Origin: Desulfobacterales bacterium S5133MH16
Lineage (GTDB): Bacteria > Desulfobacterota > Desulfobacteria > Desulfobacterales > UBA11574
Assembly (NCBI GenBank): GCA_001751005.1
Contig: MAXL01000131.1
Coordinates: 1-10,996, forward strand
DNA length: 10,996 nt
Direction: 5' to 3'
Part shown: in pieces, positions 1 to 6,611 of the stretch
Position numbering within the stretch: the stretch's first letter is position 1
Layout: the number at the start of each line of letters is the position of its first letter
Notes under the pieces: model-generated
Seen by the model: only the letters and a program-made list of their open reading frames with translations
What the model was told of the DNA's origin: nothing
The model's database searches: none
Translations under genes and position numbers: made by a program

Positions 1-822
1 CTTGGCAATACTGTAAGTTAGAAGCATCCACCCTGAAATCTTGGCTAAAAGCTCGATGGCGCTATCCTTGACCAGCTTTTTACGGGTAACTGTTTCGGTA
101 ATTTTAGTAATCAGAATTGTAAAACATGGTCCACAGGCCGCGGCTGACCAGGTAAAAAGAAAGAAGGTCCAGGGCCAGATCAAGATCCCTTCCCGAAAGG
201 CGAAGGGTCGTCCGAATAGGACACCGGCAACACCGCCCAGAGACCCCTGGTGGAAAAAGGAAAGAAACGCACCGGTTGCTGCAAATACCGCCATTATTTC
301 GTGCATGTTGTGGCCGAGATGATGAAAAAACGGTACCCTGTCAATCTGGCGGTTTTCAAGAATAAGCGGAATATATTCGATGGTCAGAACCCCAAAATAG
401 CAGGAAAGGCAGAATGCCACTTCAGTCAGCATGGAGTGAACATTGGCATGCCAGAAAATAAACCATCCCCTTAAAGGCTGGCCGATGTCAATGGCCAAAA
501 TAAGCAATGCCGAACTGTAGCAGATAAAACCGATCAGAACCGCATAATTAATGATATTCTTGAGATCATCTTTGCCAAAGATATATCTTAATAAACCGGT
601 AAAAAAGGCGCCGCCGCCCACAGCGATCACCGCAAGGTCGGCCCAAATCCATAATGCAAACCCGTAGGCATCGTTCATATTGGTCTGGTTAAGGCCCTTG
701 AACCAGCAAAGCAGCATGGCGTAAACGCCCCATAACAGGACAGCACCCACTATGGCAATAAACAAAATAAATTGCCACAATGGGCAGCGTTTAACTCCCC
801 TGGGTATTAATGCAGAATCCAT
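1..822 (-). CDS. qrcD: QrcD-like NrfD-family integral membrane quinone-interacting subunit (3' end beyond window)
   Basis: The minus-strand frame is open from ATG at 822 to base 1, giving 274 residues, and the C-terminus lies outside the window. Hydrophobic segments are visible at about residues 15-38, 56-76, 92-112, 130-154, 174-192, 212-238 and 256-272. That is seven of the 8-10 helices usual in NrfD/PsrC/HybB-type proteins. Conserved-looking polar residues sit between helices (WHANVHSML near 124-132, HHLGHNMHE near 167-175). In this family the membrane subunit carries the menaquinone site and receives electrons from the iron-sulfur subunit. An AAGGAG box stands 10 nt upstream of the ATG. 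The gene follows qrcC by 36 nt, so co-transcription and translation are expected. Family and position in the cluster make QrcD the best name; a generic NrfD subunit of another CISM complex is the alternative. Confidence 0.88.
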   Translation of the reverse strand, partial: MDSALIPRGVKRCPLWQFILFIAIVGAVLLWGVYAMLLCWFKGLNQTNMNDAYGFALWIWADLAVIAVGGGAFFTGLLRYIFGKDDLKNIINYAVLIGFICYSSALLILAIDIGQPLRGWFIFWHANVHSMLTEVAFCLSCYFGVLTIEYIPLILENRQIDRVPFFHHLGHNMHEIMAVFAATGAFLSFFHQGSLGGVAGVLFGRPFAFREGILIWPWTFFLFTWSAAACGPCFTILITKITETVTRKKLVKDSAIELLAKISGWMLLTYSIAK

Positions 823-858
823 ACGTTATGTACTCCTTGAATATATCATTTTTACTTT

Positions 859-1677
859 TTAACCATGGTGCACCGTCTTCTTAAGTTTAACCTCTTTTTC
901 AAGATAATTATCACCGGCCCGCCGGACCCACTCTCGGCTTGAAAGATAGTATACCTTGGGGTTGGTACCCAGCCTTTCCAGCAATCGGAATGCATTGGGG
1001 TTGGTCGGCCGACCATGGTGTTTAAGATCGGGTTTGACCATACGGTGTACAGCATGATTCGGATTATTCAAATCACCGAATGTAATGGCGCCGGCAGGGC
1101 ATGCCTGGGTGCAAGCGGTTTGATATTCATCCTCTTTGAGCTCGCGCCTTCCTTCCATAAATGCCTTTTCCTTTGCCATCTGGTACCTGTGGAAGCAAAA
1201 GCTGCATTTTTCAACCACGCCTCTCATGCGGGGTGATACATTGGGACTTAAGTATTTTTCCATGCCATCCGGCCAGACCGGATCCCACCAGTTAAAATAA
1301 CGGGCATGATACGGACATGAAGCCATACAGTACCTGCATCCAAAACAGCGGGTATAAATCTGGCTGACAATCCCGGTTTCAATGCTGTAGTCCGTTGCAA
1401 TGGCCGGGCAAACCGTTACACAGGGAGAATGACCTTCATGTTGCCCCTCACAATGCATACACGGTCTCGGGAGATAGCATATATCTATATTAGGAAACGG
1501 TTTCCCGTTGGTCAATTTGTAGATACGCATCCATGTTATGCTAAGAAGTTTGTCCGATTCATCCTTCCTAAAGGGCACGTTATTTTCAGCCATGCAGGCA
1601 ACCATGCAACTGCCGCAACCGGTACATTTATCCAGGTCTATAACCATTCCATACTTTTTGGCTTTCTTATGTTTCAT
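859..1677 (-). CDS. qrcC: QrcC-like periplasmic four-cluster iron-sulfur subunit
   Basis: This 272-residue ferredoxin-like protein has 16 cysteines in four groups: 18/21/24/28 (CTGCGSCMVAC), 73/76/86/90, 111/114/117/121 (CFGCRYCMASCP) and 158/161/189/193. It belongs to the NrfC/PsrB/DmsB iron-sulfur family and would pass electrons from QrcA/QrcB towards QrcD. All 16 ligands are present, enough for four [4Fe-4S] clusters. The second group has nine residues between its cysteine pairs instead of the usual four or so. There is no signal peptide, consistent with export as a partner of the Tat-targeted QrcB. The ATG at 1677 is preceded by AGAGG at 5 nt. A longer frame from TTG at 1740 would begin inside the 7-bp repeat array and is less likely. 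The gene sits 82 nt after qrcB and 36 nt before qrcD. Confidence 0.88.
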   Translation of the reverse strand: MKHKKAKKYGMVIDLDKCTGCGSCMVACMAENNVPFRKDESDKLLSITWMRIYKLTNGKPFPNIDICYLPRPCMHCEGQHEGHSPCVTVCPAIATDYSIETGIVSQIYTRCFGCRYCMASCPYHARYFNWWDPVWPDGMEKYLSPNVSPRMRGVVEKCSFCFHRYQMAKEKAFMEGRRELKEDEYQTACTQACPAGAITFGDLNNPNHAVHRMVKPDLKHHGRPTNPNAFRLLERLGTNPKVYYLSSREWVRRAGDNYLEKEVKLKKTVHHG

Positions 1678-1682
1678 CAGAA

Positions 1683-1687
1683 CCTCT
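1683..1687 (-). promoter_or_regulatory. Ribosome binding site deciding the qrcC start
   Basis: Read on the minus strand this is AGAGG, separated by 5 nt from ATG at 1677. It supports the short form of qrcC. The upstream in-frame TTG at 1740 lies within the tandem repeat and has no convincing Shine-Dalgarno sequence. Confidence 0.6.
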
Positions 1688-1727
1688 TTGGATTGATGAT
1701 TTTCGATTAAATGATGAACCAAAAAAT

Positions 1728-1755
1728 CTTCAATCTTCAATAGTCAATCTTCAAT
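1728..1755. repeat. 7-bp tandem repeat array (four CTTCAAT-type units) between qrcC and qrcB
   Basis: Four heptamers run without a phase break: CTTCAAT, CTTCAAT, AGTCAAT, CTTCAAT. On the minus strand the unit is ATTGAAG. The array fills most of the sequence between the qrcB stop and the chosen qrcC start. The same unit recurs at 6574-6608 and 10806-10840, so this is a dispersed family, not chance local composition. It would be transcribed between qrcB and qrcC if the two are one operon. Confidence 0.85.
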
Positions 1756-1759
1756 ATAA

Positions 1760-3985
1760 TCAGGCTTTGGCCAGTTTGACCCTGATTCCCCAGGCGGCAT
1801 CCAAACCTGAAACAGAATCTTCAACCGGACCGATGAGTTCATTAAAATTTATTCCCTTACCTGCCAAATAATCGTCGAATGCCGTATGACCCAGTCCTCT
1901 GGGCAGGGCAACAAGCCCGGGCATGATACCGTCAAAAAGATGTACCTTGACTCGTGCTTTGCCCACAGGAGTGCTTAACATGGCAAGCTGGCCCTCGCGC
2001 AGGCCATGCTCCCCGGCTGTTTTCGGATTAAGCTCAATAAAAACATCCGTGCCTTTGAGAACCGTATCATCAACAGATTTCATAACAAACGGCGGATCAC
2101 CGACGACACCGTTGGCTAATCTGATGGAATCATAAGGGATAAGCAAAAGAGGATAATTCGTTTTGTCACCTTCAATATTAACCGGTTTAAATTGTTTCAA
2201 GGATCCGGTTTCTTTAGGTGCAAATTCGAATTTCCCGGAAACCGTATCAAACGATTTTTCATGGGTTTGAACAAAAATATCAGGATAAGACCAGAATCCT
2301 TTTTCAACCATAACCCGCCATTTATAACCCAGAGTTTCCTTAAGACACTCATCATAACTGTTCCACGCAAAAGCGTCCGCTATATTTCCTCCCATGGCTT
2401 TTGCTAACAGAATTATGACATCTCCGGTATGTTTGGTATTAAACTGGGGCTCAACCACCGGCCTTGAAAGACCGATAACAGGCTTGGGCATTCCTGCGGG
2501 CGTGGGTATATCTTCGTAGCGTTCAAGATAAGCATGATTCGGAAGGATCAGATCAGCGTTTTGAGCCGTTTCATCCATATAAGAAGAGAAACTTACCACA
2601 AACGGTACCTTGTCAAAGGCCTTTTTCACTGCTTTGCTGTCGGACATTGTGTATAACGGGTTTGCACCGGCGACAAAAAGTGCTTTCAGGGGATATTTTT
2701 CTCCTGAGTTGACGGCTTGGGGAAGACGATTTAACAGGTGACGGGAAAATGGATACTTTTTACTCCCGGCACCATCCAATCGACCTTTTTGCATTCCGGC
2801 TGCTGCACTATCATCCATCTCTATTTCAGGCCAGTTGATATAATCAGGTTCTGCAACAGCAAAAATCCCTCCCTTTTTGTTGATATTTCCGACAAGAGCG
2901 TTTAATGCGTGCACCGCTGTGCATTCATTAAGACTGCCCGGTGTAGTTCCCTGACCACGGCCGCAAATTGCCAAAGGTTTGGATGCACGGGCAAAGCTGC
3001 GGGCAAGAGCAATGATTGTTGTACTATCGATTCCCGTAACTGTTGCAACGCTATCCGGACCGTATTCATCGAGCACAAAACGCTTCCAATCCTCAAATCC
3101 CTCAGAATAATAATTAATAAACCCGGCATCGTACAATGATTCTTTAATAATTACATGGGCAATTCCCAGGGCAAGCGACGCTTCGGTCCCGGGATTAATG
3201 GGAATCCATTTATCTGACTTGGCTGCGGTGTTGGACAGGCGGGGTTCGATCTGAATCACTTTGCCGCCGGTATTACACCAAGTGCTGTTGGCCCGGAACA
3301 TACGTACCGGCGATCCCCAGCCATCTATTATTCCGCTTCCAAAGCTTAAAATAAAATCGGCATTTTCAAAATCGAATCCGGGCAAAGCCTGAACACCCTG
3401 CATAAGGTGAAGGGTAAGCTCATAGGAATCGATAATTGATGATGTGCGCATCAAATTGGGAGAACCGTAAACCGTCAGAAACCTGTCAAATAGTCTAGGT
3501 ACGGTCCCGCGATCCGAACCAGAAATTATGCCTGCGGTATGGGATTGACCTTTTTCTCTTAATTCACCGAGGGTTTCCGAAACCTCTGATACGGCATCTT
3601 TCCATGAGATTTTTTCCCATCTTCCCTGGCCTCTTTTCCCCACTCTTTTCAAAGGTGTCCGGACTCTCGTGGGGCCATATAGAAGCTGAAGGCCTGACAA
3701 TCCCAGAAGGCACAACCCACCGTTATTTACAGGATGCTCTTTCATTCCCTCTATTTTAACTGCCCGATCATCGATTTTACGGACAGTAATACCGCAACCA
3801 CCGGAGCAGAGGCTGCAGGCAGAATTGACATAACTGGCTTCACCATCCTCCGGAACAGGAGTCCATGGCCACATCTGGGTCCATATCGCACTGTCATCCA
3901 TCAACTTCCATGTCAATGGTGAAAGGGTTGTTCCCGCCGCACCACCAATTAAAAACGACAAAAAACTTCTTCTGTCAATTTTCAT
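1760..3985 (-). CDS. qrcB: QrcB-like molybdopterin-oxidoreductase-family subunit, Tat-exported, Mo ligand apparently absent
   Basis: This 741-residue protein belongs to the molybdopterin oxidoreductase family (DMSO reductase/PsrA fold). The N-terminus carries a Tat signal, with an RRSFL motif at residues 5-9 and then a short hydrophobic stretch to about 25. A [4Fe-4S] motif follows: C57-x2-C60-x3-C64-x27-C92. The segment that normally holds the Cys, SeCys or Ser Mo ligand reads GSPNLMRTSSIID at 174-186, with Ile-185 where Cys is expected. D. vulgaris QrcB is known to be a family member without molybdenum, and this agrees. The C-terminal part (about 610-741) looks like the usual molydopterin-dinucleotide-binding beta-barrel domain. 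The start is ATG at 3985, with a weak AAGGGG 8 nt upstream. Its likely role is structural and electron-conducting between QrcA and QrcC. A catalytic Mo enzyme (polysulfide or thiosulfate reductase) is less likely because of the missing ligand and the attached cytochrome gene. Confidence 0.9.
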   Translation of the reverse strand: MKIDRRSFLSFLIGGAAGTTLSPLTWKLMDDSAIWTQMWPWTPVPEDGEASYVNSACSLCSGGCGITVRKIDDRAVKIEGMKEHPVNNGGLCLLGLSGLQLLYGPTRVRTPLKRVGKRGQGRWEKISWKDAVSEVSETLGELREKGQSHTAGIISGSDRGTVPRLFDRFLTVYGSPNLMRTSSIIDSYELTLHLMQGVQALPGFDFENADFILSFGSGIIDGWGSPVRMFRANSTWCNTGGKVIQIEPRLSNTAAKSDKWIPINPGTEASLALGIAHVIIKESLYDAGFINYYSEGFEDWKRFVLDEYGPDSVATVTGIDSTTIIALARSFARASKPLAICGRGQGTTPGSLNECTAVHALNALVGNINKKGGIFAVAEPDYINWPEIEMDDSAAAGMQKGRLDGAGSKKYPFSRHLLNRLPQAVNSGEKYPLKALFVAGANPLYTMSDSKAVKKAFDKVPFVVSFSSYMDETAQNADLILPNHAYLERYEDIPTPAGMPKPVIGLSRPVVEPQFNTKHTGDVIILLAKAMGGNIADAFAWNSYDECLKETLGYKWRVMVEKGFWSYPDIFVQTHEKSFDTVSGKFEFAPKETGSLKQFKPVNIEGDKTNYPLLLIPYDSIRLANGVVGDPPFVMKSVDDTVLKGTDVFIELNPKTAGEHGLREGQLAMLSTPVGKARVKVHLFDGIMPGLVALPRGLGHTAFDDYLAGKGINFNELIGPVEDSVSGLDAAWGIRVKLAKA

Positions 3986-4075
3986 CTATTCTACCCCTTA
4001 AATTTTCGGTAAATTCTAAAGCCCGAAGGAATTCTGCATTGGATTCAAAATCAAAGATTTTAACCACCTTAACAG

Positions 4076-4152
4076 TTGAACCTTGAACCCTGATCTAATA
4101 ATCAATAATCAATTGTTAATTATTAATTATTAACCGTTGTTTATTAACTATT
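4076..4152. repeat. Degenerate 7-bp-period repeat tract between qrcB and qrcA
   Basis: Eleven consecutive heptamers hold one phase: two TTGAACC, CTGATCT, two AATAATC, AATTGTT, two AATTATT, AACCGTT, GTTTATT, AACTATT. The sequence drifts along the tract while the 7-bp period is kept, and it is very AT-rich in the middle. It sits in the roughly 200-bp gap between the qrcA stop and the qrcB start. I see no convincing terminator or promoter in that gap. Confidence 0.7.
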
Positions 4153-4157
4153 ATTTC

Positions 4158-4181
4158 CTGAACCTCTGAACCCGTGAACGG
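4158..4181. repeat. 8-bp-period repeat (three CTGAACCT-type units)
   Basis: Three octamers, CTGAACCT, CTGAACCC and GTGAACGG, directly follow the heptamer tract and end just before the qrcA stop codon. The core TGAACC resembles the TTGAACC heptamers at the other end of the tract, as if the period had switched from 7 to 8. Confidence 0.6.
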
Positions 4182-4188
4182 TTACAAT

Positions 4189-4992
4189 TTATTTATGACA
4201 TACAAAACATGCATCTCTTTCTGTCTGAATACTACTCCCCTTGCCAGACTTTGATGTACCGGGATAGACCACGTCTATGAGATGGTCGATCAGCCTGTTT
4301 GTGGGAGTTTTGACATCTGTTCTTTCAATGTTGGCGGTCTTTTCTTGATGGCATTCAGCACAGTCGTCCATTTTCATCCGGTCCCAGGTATTCTTTTTGA
4401 AACCGCCGATGCTTTTTCCCCAGATATCACGGCTGTAGCCCGTAATCCGGTTTTCTTCATAAATTTTTAAGCTTTCTGATTCCCCAATATGGCCGTGACA
4501 GGTAACACAGTCCATTCCTGCAACTTTAACATGAGCGGCATGGGAAAAGAATACACAATCAGGCTGCCGCGAGTATATTAACCACGGAACCTCTCTTCCT
4601 TTAGAGACATACTCCTCAACGAATTTGATCTCATCCGGACTATCTCCCTGTATCTCTTCGTGGCAGTCAATGCACTGTTCAAGTTTCGGAACACCGGAAT
4701 AGGTGCCGTCCTCACGAAAGAAATGGCAACTTTCACACCCGTCTTCAACTTCCGCCACATGCAGTACATGGTTAAAATCGATCGGTTGTTTTTTTTTCGA
4801 GTAAAGAAGCTTCGGGAAAATAATCCATCCCAAAATAAGACTTGCAAACAGTCCGAAAATAAAGAACAGGATAACCGGCCCCGCAGACCGGTTATCCTGT
4901 TCTTTTTGATTTATTTCCGGGGACGATGTTGTAACACCCTCGTCGCCGGCATCTTTCGCAATCTCTTTAGCATTATTATCCAAAGCACTCAT
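4189..4992 (-). CDS. qrcA: QrcA-like membrane-anchored multihaem cytochrome c
   Basis: This 267-residue protein has one transmembrane anchor (about residues 38-60, ending GWIIFPKLL) followed by a periplasmic cytochrome domain. Five CxxCH haem-binding motifs are visible: 86-90 CESCH, 107-111 CIDCH, 162-166 CVTCH, 211-215 CAECH, 262-266 CFVCH. The last is two residues from the C-terminus. An extra Cys-146 occurs in CVFFSHAAH, where the histidines look like distal haem ligands. In Qrc this subunit accepts electrons from type I cytochrome c3 and feeds the complex. The start is placed at ATG 4992, which has GGAG 5 nt upstream. The longer in-frame start at 5061 would lie upstream of the transcription start expected from the promoter at 5049-5077. 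The coding sequence holds a perfect 18-bp inverted repeat at 4861-4905. Confidence 0.88.
   Translation of the reverse strand: MSALDNNAKEIAKDAGDEGVTTSSPEINQKEQDNRSAGPVILFFIFGLFASLILGWIIFPKLLYSKKKQPIDFNHVLHVAEVEDGCESCHFFREDGTYSGVPKLEQCIDCHEEIQGDSPDEIKFVEEYVSKGREVPWLIYSRQPDCVFFSHAAHVKVAGMDCVTCHGHIGESESLKIYEENRITGYSRDIWGKSIGGFKKNTWDRMKMDDCAECHQEKTANIERTDVKTPTNRLIDHLIDVVYPGTSKSGKGSSIQTERDACFVCHK
4861..4905. repeat. Perfect 18-bp inverted repeat (hairpin) inside qrcA
   Basis: The left arm, 4861-4878, reads AAAGAACAGGATAACCGG. The right arm, 4888-4905, is its exact reverse complement. The 9-nt loop is 4879-4887. In the qrcA mRNA the hairpin spans about +88 to +132 from the ATG. It is preceded by an A-run and followed by TTTATTTT on the minus strand, and by TTTTT on the plus strand for 4903-4907, so it has a bidirectional terminator-like form. 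It encodes KEQDNRSAGPVILFF (residues 30-44), the lead-in to the membrane helix. It may be an attenuator, a stability or translation-pausing element, or an inserted palindrome; the sequence alone does not decide. Confidence 0.9.
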
Positions 4993-4997
4993 AAGAT

Positions 4998-5001
4998 CTC
5001 C
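4998..5001 (-). promoter_or_regulatory. Ribosome binding site deciding the qrcA start
   Basis: Read on the minus strand this is GGAG, 5 nt before ATG at 4992. It is the best Shine-Dalgarno site near the 5' end of qrcA and supports the 267-residue form over one beginning at 5061. Confidence 0.65.
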
Positions 5002-5048
5002 GTTGTTAAAATGAACTTTCATTCCTGAATGGGAAAATAACTTGCGGC

Positions 5049-5077
5049 TTTGTATCTGCAAATCTATTTTTTGTCAA
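5049..5077 (-). promoter_or_regulatory. Sigma-70-type promoter for qrcA (and probably qrcABCD)
   Basis: On the minus strand a perfect -35 box TTGACA (5077-5072) is followed by a 17-nt spacer and a -10 box TACAAA (5054-5049; four of six bases match TATAAT). Transcription would start near 5042, leaving a leader of about 50 nt before the qrcA ATG at 4992. It lies in the roughly 220-bp gap after gap, so the qrc genes can be expressed independently of gap. No obvious operator or riboswitch is visible in 5078-5210. Confidence 0.6.
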
Positions 5078-5210
5078 GGAAAAATCATTCTCCTATTGCT
5101 CAATAAACATGCAAATAGTCGGTTATGACACCCCATAAAGCAAAAGATAAAAATGAAGAAACGTGCATATGGCAGGGATAGAAACTAAGGATGGAAACGA
5201 CGGTACAAAA

Positions 5211-6467
5211 TCACATATTTTCAGCCACTGAAACCGTCCTGTCGCCGAGAATATTAACATAACTTCCCATTTCATTATCGTACCAGCCGTATATTACCGC
5301 CTGTGTTATCGGTATTTTGATCGTTACATCTTTTAATAAACCTAATATTTCTTTTTCCAATCCCGGTATTTTTTCCAGGTTAACTGTCTGATCGGCGGTA
5401 CGGGTGTGGGTTTCATGGCCCTCAATAACGGCGGCAGCCCTCGGCAATCCAATGATATCCCCTGAAACATTCTGCTTTTCAGAATAGTTGAGGTAACCAT
5501 AAGGATCATGGGATGCCGCCTGCCGGTATATATCATTGATCAATTCCCTGCTTATGGGTTCACCGGACAACTCCTCCTGTAGATTCAACACCAGTATAAT
5601 CAGAGAACCTGTGGATATTGGAATTCTTACGGATTCCGCAATAAATCCGATCTCTTCCATTTCCGGAATGACAAGTCTAAGGGCATTGGCAGCACCTGTG
5701 GTTGTGAGGATAATGTTGTTCATAATGCTCCTGTTTTTCCTCAAATCGGCGGCTCCGGCTTTTGGAAGCCTGTCCAATACTTGCTGTGATCCGGTGACGG
5801 CATGCACGGTTGCCATGGAAGCGGAAAGTATTTTCTTAGGGCCCAAAGAATTGATAAGGGGTTTTATCATATGAGCCAGACAGGTGGTGGTGCAGGATGC
5901 ATTGGAAATAATTTTATGGCGCCTGGGATCATAGACATTGTCATTGATACCCATGACCGTGGTTACCGCATTGTCCGGCATGGGTTTGCCTTTGTCTTTT
6001 ATCTTAAAGGGCGCAGAGACAATCACTTTTTCGGCTCCTGCTTCAAGATGGCCGCGCGCAGCCCCTTTTGGATGATCCGGAGGAAGGGTCGGGTCAAGAA
6101 ATTGACCGGTTGTATCCACAACAAGTTTTACGCCATATTCTCTCCAGTTTATTTCAGCCGGGTTCCTGGATGATCTTAAAAAACGAACCCTGACACCGTC
6201 AATATTCATGGCGCCGCTTGTTTCATCCAGATCACTGATTAACGGCTCTGCTTTTTGGCCATACAAAAACCCACAGAGCAAACCGTAGGTTGAATCTCTT
6301 TCCGCATAATGGGCAATATCTTCCAGCGTTGTTCCGGCTTCACGTCCGATATTAACGATAATTTCACTAAAATATTTTCGTGCTACATGGTGCCACACAG
6401 AAAGCTTTCCGATTCTGCCAAACCCGTTTATACCGAGTTTTATTCCGCTGTTAGTTTCCGTTTGCAT
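5211..6467 (-). CDS. gap: Glyceraldehyde-3-phosphate dehydrogenase, long divergent form
   Basis: This 418-residue enzyme would phosphorylate and oxidise glyceraldehyde 3-phosphate to 1,3-bisphosphoglycerate, or run in reverse for gluconeogenesis, in the cytoplasm. The N-terminal Rossmann motif is INGFGRIGK (about 12-21). The catalytic motif SNASCTTTC places the nucleophile at Cys-192, and the partner His-222 is in TVHAVT. The protein is about 80 residues longer than the usual 330-340. The C-terminal motif reads WYDNEMGSYVN instead of the common WYDNEWGYSNR. The second beta strand reads IIVNIGREAG, so the usual NAD-ribose Asp (as in VINDL) is missing and coenzyme preference is open. The start at 6467 is preferred because AAAGGGGG lies 8 nt upstream; the ATG at 6473 would be only 2 nt from it. 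It follows the dikinase-like gene by about 145 nt. Confidence 0.9.
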   Translation of the reverse strand: MQTETNSGIKLGINGFGRIGKLSVWHHVARKYFSEIIVNIGREAGTTLEDIAHYAERDSTYGLLCGFLYGQKAEPLISDLDETSGAMNIDGVRVRFLRSSRNPAEINWREYGVKLVVDTTGQFLDPTLPPDHPKGAARGHLEAGAEKVIVSAPFKIKDKGKPMPDNAVTTVMGINDNVYDPRRHKIISNASCTTTCLAHMIKPLINSLGPKKILSASMATVHAVTGSQQVLDRLPKAGAADLRKNRSIMNNIILTTTGAANALRLVIPEMEEIGFIAESVRIPISTGSLIILVLNLQEELSGEPISRELINDIYRQAASHDPYGYLNYSEKQNVSGDIIGLPRAAAVIEGHETHTRTADQTVNLEKIPGLEKEILGLLKDVTIKIPITQAVIYGWYDNEMGSYVNILGDRTVSVAENM

Positions 6468-6475
6468 GCCCATAT

Positions 6476-6483
6476 CCCCCTTT
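6476..6483 (-). promoter_or_regulatory. Ribosome binding site deciding the gap start
   Basis: Read on the minus strand this is AAAGGGGG. It is 8 nt from ATG at 6467 and only 2 nt from ATG at 6473, so the third-codon methionine of the longer frame is the better start. Confidence 0.6.
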
Positions 6484-6498
6484 AAATTGATAATTTGC

Positions 6499-6608
6499 GA
6501 TTGAAAATTGAAGATTAATGAATTCGTAGGAACTCGGAAAAGCGACCGTTTACCAAGCCGTCAATATTCTAATCTTCAATCGTCAATCTTCAATCGTCAA
6601 TCTTCAAT
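6499..6608. repeat. Opposed 7-bp repeat arrays forming an imperfect inverted repeat between gap and the dikinase gene
   Basis: At 6574-6608 five heptamers alternate CTTCAAT, CGTCAAT, CTTCAAT, CGTCAAT, CTTCAAT. At 6499-6517 the same unit is found in the opposite orientation (ATTGAAA ATTGAAG). The 19-bp segments 6499-6517 and 6570-6588 are reverse complements at 17 of 19 positions, enclosing about 52 bp. A transcript of either strand could fold into a long stem here, between the dikinase stop and the gap start. I see no good promoter in the gap. Confidence 0.8.
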
Positions 6609-6611
6609 TAT

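Noticed and set aside
41..474. Two overlapping plus-strand open frames near the window start
   Set aside because: They are antisense to the NrfD-type qrcD, whose minus-strand frame is continuous and shows seven hydrophobic helices.
1760..3985. Catalytic polysulfide/thiosulfate reductase (PsrA/PhsA)
   Set aside because: The Mo ligand position is not Cys, SeCys or Ser, and the linked multihaem cytochrome gene matches qrc organisation better.
4861..4910. Hairpin plus T-run as a terminator ending an operon
   Set aside because: It lies inside an intact qrcA reading frame with all downstream haem motifs present, so full termination there would abolish the gene product; kept as a possible attenuator only.
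4660..5028. Plus-strand open frame of 122 residues opposite qrcA
   Set aside because: It is antisense to the haem motifs and membrane anchor of qrcA, has no ribosome binding site or recognisable domain, and its openness follows from the codon use of the real gene.
5108..5180. Very short plus-strand open frame starting ATGACACCCC
   Set aside because: Eighteen codons, no ribosome binding site and no supporting feature.
5536..6173. Plus-strand open frames of 112 and 123 residues
   Set aside because: Both lie wholly opposite gap, whose catalytic motifs are clear, and neither resembles a protein family I know.
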